From Puccinia triticina (taxonomy: Eukaryota; Basidiomycota; Pucciniomycetes; Pucciniales; Pucciniaceae), in the NCBI RefSeq assembly GCF_026914185.1, contig NC_070559.1:5749501-5813500 (forward strand): a stretch of DNA of 64,000 bases. Reading direction: 5' to 3'. Positions within the stretch are counted from its first letter, which is position 1; each line of letters opens with the position of its first letter. Shown in pieces: positions 42,901 through 55,800 of this stretch. A program made the translations under genes and the position numbers. Under the pieces are notes generated by a model. The model saw nothing but the letters and a program-made list of their open reading frames with translations, did no database searches and was not told where the DNA came from.

Positions 42901-45900
42901 CACCAAAAAATACCCAATTAGGCAATATTTGAGACTAATCAGACTATAGCAGCTCCTTTTGGGCATTTTCATACAAGAAAGATACACCAAAATAATCTTT
43001 GGAAGTGGATGAGTATTCTGGTACCAATATCATGAAATAATTACCATTCCCGGTTGAGATGTAGTGGCAGAAACACAAAGAAAAACCTAATGTGGTGATT
43101 CTTTGAGACCCATGAGACTGTAGCTGCCACATTTTAGGTTTTCATGGGCAAGAGCTGACCCAAATTAATCTCTCAATATGTCTTATCATAATGGTATCAA
43201 TATAATGAAATCTTTCCCATTGCGAGCTGAGATACAGTGGCAGAAACACCAAAAAATACCCAATTAGGCAATATTTTGAGACTAATCAGACTATAGCAGC
43301 TCCTTTTGGGCATTTCCATACATGAAAGCTATACCAAAATAATCTTTGGAAATGGATGAATATTTTGGTATCAATATCATGAAATAATCACCATTTCCGG
43401 TTGAGATATGGTGGTAGAAACAGAAAGAACAGCCCAATTTGATGATATTTTGAGACTCATGAGACTTTAGCTGCCTCATTTTGAGAATTTCATGGTCAAG
43501 AGCTGACCCAAATTAATCTCTCAATATGCGTTATGATAATGGTATCAATATCATGAAATTATTCCCATTGCGGGTTGAGATAAAGTGGCAGAAACACCAG
43601 AAAATACCCAATTAGGCAATATTTTGAGACTAATCAGACTGTAGCAGCTTCTTTTGGGCATTTCCATACATGAAAGCTCAACCAAAATAATCTTTGGAAA
43701 TGGATTAATATTCTTGTACCAATATCATGAAATAATCACCATTCCTGGCTGAGTTATGGTGGCGGCAACAGAAAGAAAAGCCCAATTTGGTGATATTTTG
43801 AGACCCATGAGACTGTAGCTGCCACATTTTGGGTTGTTCCTGGGCAAGAGCTGACAAAAAGGAACCCCTCAACATGTCTTATCATAATGATATCAATATC
43901 ATGAAATCATTCCCATTGCCGGTTGGGATACAGTGGCAGAAACACCAAAAAATACCCACTTAGGCAATATTCTGAGACTAATCAGACTATAGCAGCTCCT
44001 TTTGGGAATTTCCATACATGAAAGCTAAAACAAAATAATATTGGGAAATGGATGAATATCCTGGTCCCAATATCATGAAATAATCACCTTTCCTGGTTGA
44101 GATATAGCGGCAGAAACACAAAGGAAAACCTAATGTGGTGATTCTTTGAGACCCATGAGACTGTAGCTGCCACATTTTGGGTTTTTCATGGGCAAGAGCT
44201 GAGCCTCTCAACATGTCTTATCATAATGGTATCAATATCATGAAATCATCTGCATTGGGGGTTGAGATACAGTGGCAGAAACACCAAAAAATACCCAATT
44301 AGGCAATATTTTGAGACTAATCAGATTATGTAAGCTCCTTTTTAGCATTTCCATACATGAAAGCTATACCAAAACAATCTTTGGGAATGGATGAATATTC
44401 TGGCAGAAATATCATGAAATAATCACCATTCCTGGTTGAGATATGGTGGCGGAAACAGCAAGAAAATCCCAATTTGGTGATATTTTGAGACTCATGAGAC
44501 TGTAGCTGCCTCATTTTGCAAATTTCATGGTCAAGAGCTGACCCAAATTAATCTCTCAATATTTATTATCATAATGGTAGCAATATCATGCAATCATTCC
44601 CATTTCAGGTTGAGACACAGTGGCAGAAACACCAAAATATTCCCAATTAGGCAATATTTTGAGACTAATCAGACTTAGCAGCTCCTTTTGGGCATTTCCA
44701 TACATGAAAGCTATACCAAAATAATCTTTGGAAATGGATGAATATTCTGATACCAATATCATGAAATAATCACCATTCCCCGTTGAGATATGGTGGCAGA
44801 AACAGAAAGAAAAGCCCAATTTGGTGATATTTTGAGACTCATGAGACCGTAGCTGCCTCATTTTGGGAATTTCATGGTCAAGAGCTGACCCAAATTAATC
44901 TCTGAATATGTCTTATCACAATGGTATCAATATCATGAAATCATTCACATTACTGGTTGAGATAAAGTGGCAGAAACACCAGAAAATACCCAATTAGGCA
45001 ATATTTTGAGACTAATCAGACTATAGCATCTCATTTTGGGCACTTCCATATATGAAAGCTATAACAAAATAATCTTTGGAAATGGATGAATATTCTAGTA
45101 CCAATATCATGAAATAATCACCATTCCTGGTTGAGATATGGTGGCGGCAACAGAAAGAAAAGCCCAATTTGGTGATATTTTTAGACTCATGAGACTGTGG
45201 CTGCCTCATTTTGGGAATTTCATGGTCAAGAGCTGACCCGAATTGATCTCTCAAGATTTATTATAATAATGGTATCAATATCATGAAAGAAAATGTCAGC
45301 CCCAGTGCAGATACAGTGGCAGAAACACCAAAAAAAACCCAATTAGGCAATATTTTGAGACTAATCAGACTATAGCAGCTCCTTTGGGGCATTTACATAC
45401 ATGAAAGCTATACCAAAGTCATCTTTGGAAATGGATGAATATTCTGGTACCCATATCATGAATTAATCACCATTCCCGGTTGAGATATGGTGGCAGAAAC
45501 AGAAAGAAAAGCCCAATTTGGTGATATTTTGAGACTCATGAGAATTTAGCTGCCATTTTTTTGAGTTTTTCATGGTCAAGAGCTGACCCAAAGTAACACC
45601 TCAACATGTCTTATCATAATGTTAGAAATATCATGAAATCATTTGCATTGTGGGTTGAGATACAGTGACAGAAACACCAAAAAATACCCAATTAGGCAAT
45701 ATTTTGAGACTAATCAGAGTGTAGCAGCTCTTTTTGGGCATTCCCATACATGAAAGCTATACCGAAATAATGTTTGGAGATGGACGAATATTCTGGTCCC
45801 AATATCATGAAATAATCACCATTCACGGTTGAGATATAGTGGCAGAAACAGAAAGAAAAGCCCAACTTGGTGATATTTGGAGACTCATGAGACTTGAGCT

Positions 45901-46370
45901 GCCACATTTTGGGATTTTCATGGTCAAGAGCTGAGCCAAACTACTCTCTCAACATCTCTTATTATAATAGTATAAATATCATGAAATAAATGTTAGCCCT
46001 GGTTCAGATACAGGGGCAGAAACACCAAAAAAACACCCAATTAGGCATCATTGTGAAACTAATCAGACTTTAGCTGCTTGGTTTTGGGATTTTAATCCAT
46101 TAAAGCTATACCAAAATACTCTTTGGAAATGGATTAAAATTCTGGTACCAATATCACGGAATCATCAACATTCCTGGTTGATATATAATGGCAGAAACAC
46201 AAAAAATGAGGCAATAGTTCCTGACTGATTAAATGGGGCTGCTACATTGGGAGATTTTTGTTGGAAAAAGACCTTCCTCAATTAATCTTTCAAATTTTCC
46301 CATCATTATGGTACCAATATCATGAATTCATCCCCATTGCAAGTTGAGATATAGTTTGTCAGCCTCAGAG
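39985..46370. repeat. Dimeric about 173-bp satellite in two opposed arms (Foldback-like)
   Basis: About 37 monomers of roughly 173 bp alternate as two diverged types, making 347-bp dimers. For example, equivalent sites on the - strand lie at 42597, 42944 and 43291. Type 1 carries GGCAGCTACAGTCTCATGAG and type 2 GGAGCTGCTATAGTCTGATT; both share TTTCTGCCACTATATCTCAACC and TTTCATGATATTG. Up to about 41718 the units run one way; from 41719 they run the other way. The outermost variant units at about 40180-40350 and 46190-46360 are mirror images. Open frames of 62-91 codons on either strand are repeat shadows. Confidence 0.95.
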
Positions 46371-47405
46371 ATACATTAAGTATCCAAAAGACTGCAATAA
46401 CTTAGTAAATAATAATTATTATTAAATTATTATTGCAGAATCAGATTCCTCATCATAAATTAAGGGGGGTCACCCACTTAAAGTACCCACTTATTCCTAT
46501 TCCTTCATGTACTATCACCACGGACGTTTGCTCAGCACCTGTTTACAAGTGCCTTCGCACAATCCATGCCAAGGTTTGGTCCGATCCTTGTAAGGTACTG
46601 GTTCAAAGTTGGTTCGAAGTTGGTCTGATCTTGGTACAAAGACCAGTCCATGTAATGCACAATCTATACTGATGTTACCTGGAATCATGCCAGATGTTTT
46701 GTGTAATGTAATCGTATATTGTATACCATACCGTTATAGAACCTCAGGGCAACTTGATCCAATGGGGTATGTACTTTCTCCCGTTTTTTCTACCCAGGAT
46801 CATCATGGTTTGGCCAATGAACTTTAGGTGTTTTTACCCCTCTGTAAAACCTTATCTCTGTTGACACCTATAAGTTTCTGCTTTGTAATAGTTGGAGAAG
46901 ATAAATTTAAGAGACAGGAGTTGAAGCTGAAAGCCAACCCTCATCAATGAATTTGGCAGCCCAAGCCAATGTAAAAACCACTTGCAAAGGTAGTATATGG
47001 ATCAGTTGTGCTAACCTTGATTGATAAGATATGTAAAACATATCCTCAAGGGGAAGATGATTGGCAGCCAACTGCTGATCTCAGTATGTTTTTTACCGAT
47101 CAACAAAATCCACACTGTAATAAGCTTTTGGGTTTCTCTGTTTGAGCGGCCCAAAGATAGGGGTCACAGTCTATCTTTGTTTCAGTAAAGTTTGGGTATT
47201 GCATTATGTACTGTATCATCTGGTGCCCTAAAACCAAACTGAACTCAAAATGATAACCACCAAAGCCTGTCAATAGCCATATGGTATTGCACAGGGCATT
47301 TAAGAATTTTGGAACAAGTGCCGAATACAAGAATCTGATTCCTGTTTCAATTCCAACTTCACAACGCAAGACACTCCACCTCCTTCCGACCAACCCCAGC
47401 TCTTC
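46371..47405. other. Intergenic or 5' region of the helicase gene
   Basis: AT-rich at the start (AATAATTATTATTAAATTATTATT), then ordinary sequence with only short frames. It may contain non-coding leader or an unrecognised first exon of the gene at 47406. Confidence 0.4.
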
Positions 47406-49803
47406 ATGTCGGAAATACTATGCCTTGGTCAATTTATCATACCTATGTGTCTGCCTATTCCCACTTCATTTCCTGATCACCCACAACAAGCCTTTCTACA
47501 CCAAGGAACAAGCCGAGTCCATGTGTGGTGTACCCCCAAGCTTTTTTTTGGAGATCTTAGTCAACTCAAAAGCGAATTTATTGGTCCATTACTCGGTCCT
47601 GTGGGCAGCTGCTCAACACCAATAACTGAACAAGGAATGAGCGCATCTTACCCATCTCTCATAAAAATTCGAGCTTTTGTTGTAACTAAAATCTGTAAGG
47701 ATCCCCAACTGAGGGGCTGCATCTTCAGTCCTGCTCGAAACAAATCAACTGTTCTAGCCGCATTCATGAACGCACGAATCAGTCTCTCCCCCATCTGGGA
47801 CTACAATCCAAATCTCTTTTTCAATATACGGCAAACAGCTCTGGTAAAAAACCAGAATTGTGCACTACCAGACCTGGAATCGTTTCAGATAGTTCTCAGA
47901 AACTGTGTAACCAAGCTGAAAGAACACCAAATCACAGCTCTTCAGTTTCTGAAGATGAACGAATCGGCCAAAGATAGTAACATCAACGACTTGTGGAATC
48001 ACTCTGTTAACAATTGGATACGAAATAGTTGTGACCCTACCAACTTACAAGTTCTCAAGACCAATGAATCTTCTCGCCGAGGATCGATACTTGCTGATGA
48101 TATGGGCTTGGGAAAAACTCTGACCACCCTGGCACTTGTTCTAGCGACTAGAGATTTGGCCAAAACTTTCCAGACAAGCCTTTCAAATGATCAGCACATT
48201 CACTCTGCAGCGACTCTCATCATTTGCCCCTTGGCAACCTTGTCTAACTGGGAAAACGAGATTAGGATCCACTTTAAGGAGAGAGCCATACCTTACATGA
48301 TCTTCCATGGAAGGGACCGTGGAAACATTACCCGGGAAGATCTATTGTCTTCACTGGTGGTTTTGACAACATACGAGATGGTGGGAACCTCTGGAAACCG
48401 GCTACACACGAATCAAATCACTATTGAATCTCTGGAGTTATTTTGGTTCAGAATTGTCTTGGATGAGGCTCAGTAGGTTTCCATAATTGTATAAATTTCA
48501 TGAGTAAATGAAAAAACATTGGCTGACTATATAAACTATTCAGTATGATTCGGAATCCCACAGCCAACAGGACAATCAACATTCTCAAACTAAAATCAAA
48601 ACTGGTCTTGTGCCTCACGGGAACACCATTCCAGAATCAACTTACCAACGTCCAAAGCTTGATCACTCTCTTGAAAATTTCACCTTGGGATGAGGAATGG
48701 ATCTGGAGACAGCACCTTATCCCAGGGATGAATGTTGGTGCGCAGGATGCAATCAAGACGTTGAACCGGCTGATGGAAACTGTATGCTTGAGGAGGACAA
48801 AGGATGTGCTGTTGAATCTTCCTCCAAAGATAGAAAAAGTCATAGTAGTCAGCTTAGGCGCACCATGGGAGGGTATCTCGAGGGACTTTCATCAATCGTT
48901 CATTCAGCTCTTTGGAAGACTTCGATCCCCTGGCGAGCCGTGGGATTCATCAGAATTCTTCCGACAGCTGACTATGATAAGACAATTCTGCAACCACCCA
49001 GTCTTTGCACGTGATAATATGGCCTTTTGGTGGAATTGGTGCTGGCAAGACTCGGCAAAATTGGTACACCTGGTAGAGAACCTTCGAGAATTTTTAGTGG
49101 GTGGAAACGGGATTCAGAGACCAAAGGCAGTAGTTTTTTCAAGCTTTGTTTCTTATCTTGAGATGTAAGTAATCTCCTTCATCTCATGGCATTTGGAGAT
49201 AAACAAACTGACATAGCATGTGACTCAATTCAACAAGAATTGAAAAAGCACTCAATGAAAAAAAGTTGGTTTCAACATGGCTTGTAGGGAGCTTGAGTAT
49301 AGCAAAAAGGGATGAAAACCTATCTCGATTTCAATCAGATCAAAACTGTAACATCCTACTGGCTTCGATACAAGCAGCGGGGGTTGGAATAGATTTGAGA
49401 TGTGCACAAAATGTATATGTGATGGTAAGCAGCTAGGTTAATGTGTTTTGCCAAGAATAACAAGATCTGACCCTGGTTGTGGTGTCTCAGGAACCAAGTT
49501 GGAATCCAGCAATGGAAGCTCAAGCTATAGATCGTCTTTACCGCCTTGGACAAACAAATAGGGTTTGTGTTTATAGATACTATGTAGAAGGGACTCTGGA
49601 GATGAATATACACCAGGTTCAAAATAGGAAAGGAGAATTGGCATTGTACGTATTTCTTGAGCTTTCCACATCTTGTGAAGGGTGTTATTAATTACGGATC
49701 TTCTGGGCAAAAATTTATTTTTGGTCTCAGGCTGAGTGTACCATCGCACGGAAATGAGGAATATGAGTGTGCACAATTGCTGATGAGCAACTTGTCAAAT
49801 TAG
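47406..49803 (+). CDS. SNF2-family DNA helicase/translocase (Rad5/Rad16-like)
   Basis: Five exons (47406-48472, 48544-49164, 49238-49424, 49491-49645, 49731-49803) join in frame to about 700 residues. Helicase motif I is DDMGLGKT (about 48098), Ia CPLATLSNWENE, II DEAH (formed across the first intron), III CLTGTPFQN, V ASIQAAGVGIDL, and VI QAIDRLYRLGQ, all in order and intact. Such proteins use ATP to move along DNA and remodel chromatin or stalled forks. The insert between the lobes (LRRTKDVLLNLPPK, then FFRQLTMIRQFCNHP) fits the Rad5/Rad16/HLTF branch, but no RING finger is visible. The true start is uncertain: ATG 47406 or the in-frame MSASYPS near 47638, or an exon further upstream. It may be a chromosomal gene or a rust-expanded copy. 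Confidence 0.8.
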
Positions 49804-49820
49804 TTTGGTGATAAGAATAT

Positions 49821-50957
49821 TTATGACTCACAGGGAACTTTGGTCAATAAAAATAGTTTTGAAAAATCTATTTTGGGCTTTGGAGCAAGGAGCTTGATTT
49901 GAATTTCGGACAAGGTGGCCAAATATTCTGGAGAATAACAGTTGATTGGTAAATTCCTGGGAACATTGCTGAGGGGTGCTTCGGAAGTTGCAGATGTTGA
50001 TGCAGCTCGGCAACTTTCAAGATTGAATGATGTGACAAAGTGTTTTCCTCTCGTATTGATCATTTTGTGGATGTGAAGATCGTCAAGCTGAGAGGCAAGC
50101 ATAGAAAATTCCACTGAACGCCAGGGTAGGGGAATTCTATTGAATGTCTTTTTTGATTCAGCCTTGGTCTCAGAACTGCATTTGATGTTATCGAAAAGCT
50201 CCATTTCAGTGAGAGATAGTGGTAGTTTTGAGAGTATTTCCTGTCTGTGTTTCTGAAGCTGCAGATGAATAAGGTGGTTCACATAAGTAAAAGCTGGTAT
50301 CAAGTGTCATTTAGACTGATTTCTCACTTGTAATCGGAGTTTGGACTTTTTTTCAGATTGCTTCTTTTCACCTCTGCGTTTGGGCGAAAAACGCCCCAAT
50401 CGGAGTCCTTCCTGTCGTCCCAGAAACCACCGGTGTAGGATTCCAGTGCGAATGATTTTGTTGGAAGTTTCATTCGGATCGAGGTGAAATGGTTGGAGGG
50501 CACCAGTCTTGTGAGCATAGCACCAATGCTTCAGTATGAATTTGCAGAGTAACTGGTTCCATCTTGCGTCCCATGGTTCTTCCCAGGCAAACGTCCAGCC
50601 TGGGAAACCAGATTGTTCTAGATCCTTGAGGAATATCTGCCTGTAAATCGGAGGAATCTTCTTGGAAACCGGGTTAGAAGTGGTTGCTTCGATGGGATCA
50701 ATGGGGTGTAGTAGAATTGAGTCCGGTAATGAGGAAGCAGAATTGAGGTTATCAGGGGAGGGAATCTGCTTCCAGGCGTCTGATGGGACCTTGAGATTGA
50801 GCTCCAACAGTGTCTGAGTTAACAAATATATACTACGACACAGAGGTGAAGTGGACTTTGGAAGGATGCTTGAATATAAACTGTTAAGTTTCCGTCCACC
50901 TATTGGGGGCTTGCCATTGTTTTGAAAGCATAATTTTCTAGTGGATTGGAGATCCAT
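49821..50957 (-). CDS. Unrecognised family protein with PRNLP motif (paralogue 1)
   Basis: Two - strand blocks, 50307-50957 (MDLQSTRKLCFQNNG...) and 49821-50303, very likely form one gene joined by a short intron near 50305-50325; I could not settle the junction. Landmarks are GFPGWTFAWEEPWDARWNQ, HRWFLGRQEGLRLGRFSPKRR with a basic stretch, IPLPWRSVEFSMLASQLDD, and VPRNLPINCYSPEYL near the C-terminus. The same ordered landmarks occur in the + strand gene at 56485-58000 (WTVKPMDHSPWN, RWLRGKCEEIQKF, ILPVWRSDSL, VPRNLPTDCYS), so the two are paralogues. No known domain is recognised. Its 3' end is 18 bases from the 3' end of the helicase gene (convergent). Confidence 0.6.
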
Positions 50958-51194
50958 ATTTTGATGGAGGTACAGGAGGCAGATTTAGGTTGAGTTGGGG
51001 GGGAGGGATTATATATGTTTTGTGTTTGAGAAAGTGAGAGGGGTACCTAGCGACTACAATTTCTGGGACAAGGGGATACCAGCACGCAGTGAATCATGAA
51101 AGGATACCTTGAATACGAAGCTGAAAGAAGTGATGTTGATGCTTGGAATATCTTGGTTGCGTTGGTGCACAAAGATAAAAAAGGGGAGGAAGTC

Positions 51195-51232
51195 GTGCCA
51201 CACAAACGTACGGCCGTACGTTTGTGTGACAC
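51195..51232. repeat. 38-bp near-perfect palindrome
   Basis: Centred between 51213 and 51214 on ACGTACGGCCGTACGT, with one mismatch in 19 pairs. The same core lies in a perfect 46-bp palindrome at 58914. Confidence 0.9.
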
Positions 51233-51699
51233 AGATGTTGCCAGGTGGCGTCATATTGGAATTAGTGCATACTTGCATGAATCAGCTATACAACCTGTCT
51301 GATATGTATGTACATAAATGCAAATATCAAATTCCATAACCTTCCGATTCAACCACATCATAAAGACACATGTATGCAAACATCATTCCAATACAAAAGC
51401 TGCATGCAATATAGCCTACTCGGCTGCGAGGTGGGTGTACTCAGCTCAACGGGTCTTGCAGCCAAGACTCAATTTTTTTCAATGCTCTCAGCCAAAGAGA
51501 AACAAAGGGTTCGATTTCTGCACGCTTCACAGAGAAGTCCACCGAAACAGTTTCAGAAGAAATAAATCACTCTACACTTTGGGATTGTTGGTAACTGGAA
51601 ACAATCTTGAGAAATAATTTGGGTGTCACTTGGGAGAAACAAAACCTACGATCATAACAGATATCATTGTTTTATGTGGTGGGTAGTATGTAGTTTTAG
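51233..51699. other. No recognised gene
   Basis: Only overlapping short frames without family signatures. The two + strand frames near 51308-51617 overlap in different phases and are not convincing. Confidence 0.4.
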
Positions 51700-52261
51700 A
51701 TAAATAAAGATCTAAGACTTCGAGCTTCAAGTGGATTCTGATGTAGCACTACCGAGGAATATTGAGGGCTGTGTATTAAGTGCCAAATGGACCTGATCAG
51801 GACCTTTCCTGCCTGCAAAAAAGAGAGGAAAACTTACGTAGCAGGAGTTACTTTTGGGGTGCAGCCATTGAGCGTCCTGTAGATACTGCATCACCCATTT
51901 CAATAGGGTATCGCACAACAGGTCCTGGAAATCACCGCAGAAAACAAGGTAAGCAGAAACCATGGCAATATAAGGATGCGATAATGTGCTTGCCTATTCC
52001 GAGCCTATTTCTTCTGGCATTCCAGCAAGCCATCACGTCCGGAAGAGCACATTGAGGAATTTTAAGGTCTAGTGCACCACTATTGATCTTTCCTTGTAAA
52101 ACTATGTGACCTTCCCAATCATTTGTATCCCTGGTGCGAGCTTTGACTGCAGGATCCAGTTCTATCTCCTCTAAGGTTCTATCTACCCAAAGCTGCATAT
52201 CTTGGAGCCATTTCAACTGGAGTGGACTAAATTTTAAAGTGGAATAAGTAGTGTGCACCAT
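51700..52261 (-). CDS. Unrecognised spliced gene
   Basis: From ATG at 52261 (MVHTTYSTLKFSPLQLKW) a block of about 95 codons (EEIELDPAVKARTRDTNDW, ALPDVMACWNARRNRLG) runs to a probable donor near 51965. It is followed by an exon (DLLCDTLLKWVMQYLQDAQW) and perhaps a third (VLIRSIWHLIHSPQ) after GTAAGT...GCAG. The codon-like structure and splice signals look real, but I recognise no domain. CACTACACCAGA at 52310, just upstream, resembles a CACTA-transposon terminus and could mean this gene belongs with the transposase at 52836. Confidence 0.4.
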
Positions 52262-52835
52262 TTTTGTGGATCTTGGACGATTGTTGACGCAGAAAGCAGT
52301 CTGGGGGAACACTACACCAGAAGGGGAACTCTATTTATGATATCTCCATGATCTATCAAATGATATAATATTTGGTTTGTAAAACTAGGGACTGGCCCCC
52401 TGTGTCTAGTTTGATAAGCAAGAAGAATGATATTAAACTACATTCAGCATAAGTCGTTAAGGTGGACATCCCAGATACAATCATTTACGCAAATATTGCA
52501 GCACATGTGCACACTTGCACAGCACAACTTAAAACTCTGTTGCATGTGATATTCTACTTGTGACGATGAGACACTGAAATCACACCAGATGGCTACAGAA
52601 CAAGTTGGAATACACAATAATGCAAGCATGTGATTCCGTTAAATACATCTGACAAATCTGCAGAAATGCTGATCCTTGCTGTGTATATGGGGCCACAGTA
52701 GAAAATTTCTGAACATCATCATCTGAAACCCAAGTACCACCACCCCTGCTTGACCCAGTTCAATCACACTTGTTCCTTCCCACCACTCTCACTCTCGATA
52801 CAATCACTAAATACCTACTATCCTAAATCATTAAT
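52262..52835. other. Divergent intergenic region
   Basis: Separates the - strand gene from the + strand Tnp2 gene. It contains a CACTAC word at 52310-52315 that could be a CACTA terminus. I see no matching GTAGTG end with inverted sequence downstream, so no element boundary is called. Confidence 0.35.
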
Positions 52836-55800
52836 ATGTCACTCTATGTCTGTAACTGTGAGCAGGCCTCTTGTCGCACTGCACAACACACGGTGGAAGG
52901 AGTTGGAGTTCTTCCAGGAAGGGTGTTGTCCCGCCAGGTGTATCAAGATCACCAAAGGAAGGAAGCTCAGAGGTGTGCAAGGGAGAGGGCACAGCTTGAG
53001 AAACCTCAAGGAAAATCGGATTCAATCCAAGTAAGTTATTAAGTATGCATGTCATATTCCTGTATTCTGTTGCTGTGCCTGACCCAGAGTTTGATCAGTT
53101 GCCTGCGACAGACTCAACCTCAGATAAACGAGCCGTGGACCGTCCACCTTTCTTAGAGGGGGACTTTTGTATGCAAGTGATGATTCAAATGACCAAATTG
53201 GTCTTCAGCGGTCACCTAAGTAAAGAATCGGCAAACTCGTTCCTTTTGGCCGCAAGGCAGAATGTTGTCCTTCTTGCGAATATATGGGGTTCCCTGCATG
53301 GGAAATCTATAGATCCGACTCCTATTGTCCAACAGATTCCTTCTACTCGGGAATCAGTTACTCACCGTCTTGGACTCATTCCAAAACTAACCTCTCAAAT
53401 ATGTTGCAAGAAATGCTTTGCCTTGTATCCAAATGAAACAAAGGTTACTAAATGCACCGAACTCTTCTTTTCAAAGTATCGAATGTTTGAAAAGTGGAAC
53501 GAGTCACAACAAGTTGTCCCCCAATGCAATCAAGCTCTATCGCGCACTAACTCCCGGGGTGCTCCAAAACCCTTTCGAACATTTAATTACTTGACTTTAA
53601 AATCTTGGCTGAAAGATCGACTCCTCAATCAACAATTCGAAACCTTACTCAATTCCAGTTTGGCTGCGCTAGAGAGAACCACTGATCAGGAATTGGAGGA
53701 CGTTTGGCATGGAAGCGTGTGGCGAGAATTTCCCAACAACAATGAGGGAGAAGGAATATTCACAAGCAGCTCGGGAAATCTGGTATTTAGTCTTTATCTC
53801 GACTGGTTTAATGCTGGCGGAACATCCAATCTTGGGAAAAAGAACTCCCTGGGGGCGATTACGCTGGTCTGTCTGAATCTCCCGCCCACTCAACGATACA
53901 AAGTCGAGAACATCTATCTTTTTGGTATAATTCCTGGACCCACAGAGCCCAGTCTTGAACAAGTCAACCACCTCCTGCAGCCTCTAGTCGAGGAGCTTAA
54001 AACATTTTGGGCTCCTGGTCACTTCTTTGACTCGACTGCTACTCACCCGACCGGACGTAATATCAGAGTTGCAATATTTCCACTTATTGCAGACCTCCCA
54101 GCTATTCAAAAGGCGGCTGGATTTGGAAGCCATCAAGCCAGTCTCTTTTGTTCATTTTGCCTTTTGGACAAGAAAGACATTGAAGAGACAGACAAATCAA
54201 AGTTCCCTCTCCGCAACCATGTTGAGCACCTTGCCCGCGCATCCGACTGGCTGAAATGTAACAGCCTCCCCAATCGTAAAGAACTTGTCAAGAAGTATGG
54301 AGCACGATGGAGCGTACTAAACGAGCTCCCCTACTGGCATCCTGTTGAATATTGCTCGATTGAGTTGATGCATGCGTTGGTGCTTGGTGATCTGAAGGAT
54401 CACAGCATGCGCTTTTTGGCCCTGCCTACTGTTGGGGAAGAGCTGAAGAAGATCAGAGAAAAGGACAAAGGTTGGCAGAATGATCAGTCATACTCCGAAA
54501 CTCCCTACACAGATGCATTCGGCCCCAAGGCAAAGGACTACGTAAACAAGGGGAAGGGCAAACGAAAACAAGATCCCATTCCAGAGAGCTCAACTGCCGC
54601 AAGACCAACCAAAAAAATACGTGTCATTGGTGAAGATGAAGGGGGATTCACGATTCCCAGTACTTCAGTTGTGGATAAAGGATCTACCGCAAATATATGC
54701 TCTTCCAGCTCAAGTTCCCAAAGTGGAAGTTTAGGGGACTCTAGTACGTCATCAACTCACTCATATCAACTTCGGCTCAGGAAACAAACAATGTATGATA
54801 TGAGTGAACAAGATTTAGCTAGCTCCACCCGGTATTCTTCTGATGCAAGCGACAAGACAGCAAGAGCGGTGCGGAAAGGGAAAAAACCCCAGAAGAAACT
54901 AGATGAAGATGACGACAATCAATTTAAGCTAACGCCGATTGAGCTGGATGTTGTGAGACAAACAATCATGCACACCCAGGTACCTTCGTGGCTTGACCGT
55001 GTACCCCATAACTTGGGGGAAGCCAACCATGGATCTTTGAAGGCTGCCGAATGGTTAATCTTATACAAAGTATACTACACTATATCTCTGATTCCCCTCT
55101 GGACCAAACCTGATGCTGCAGCAGAAACGGAAAAAGAGAGAAAGCGTGTCTCTTCACTACTTCAATCCACGACACTCTTGTCCAAGATTACCCACTTCCT
55201 AACTCTTCCAAGAATCAGATTAACCGATCTCGATGAATTTGAAAATCTGTTACTAAACTACCGTAAATCCCTCCAAACACATTGGCCTGAAAAAAACAGT
55301 CGGCCAAACCTTCACCTGACGCAACATTTCCCCAGAGTAATCCGGCGTTTTGGACCTCCTCGATCTACTGCTGCATGGGCCCAAGAGCGTGTGAATGGAA
55401 TTCTGCAAAAGATTCCAACCAATCACCACCCAGGTACGTGTTTACCAGTGTACCCTTTTTATATCTTCAAATACATACTGATGAATTGAAACTACCTGTA
55501 GACAAGATTCCCAAGACGTTATTAAAATCATGGCACATCAATTCCAGCTTCCAACTCCTTCTGAATAGTCAAACAAGAGATACAAACGCGAATGAGGACA
55601 TCACAAATAAAGACAAAGATCGACAGTTTGAACTCAAGGGGCCTCTGTTGACAAAGTGGAAAAGAGCGGCGGCTGGGAAAAAGGACTTGAGGGGGAAGCT
55701 AGGTGACGATCAGCTGGCCCTGAACCCCAATGTGGTCACTGAAAAAGACTTCGAAGTCAACGGGAAACGTTTCACCACTGGTGAACAGCACAAGGGGAAT

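Noticed and set aside
41289..45907. Many 62-91 codon frames of similar sequence in the satellite
   Set aside because: They recur with the 347-bp period, vary by repeat divergence only, and have no splice or start context.
39985..46370. CRISPR array
   Set aside because: The units are 173-bp tandem monomers without unique spacers, in what is clearly eukaryotic DNA.
51308..51617. Two overlapping + strand frames of 85 and 99 codons
   Set aside because: They overlap in different phases, are not related to any recognised family, and lack splice or promoter support.
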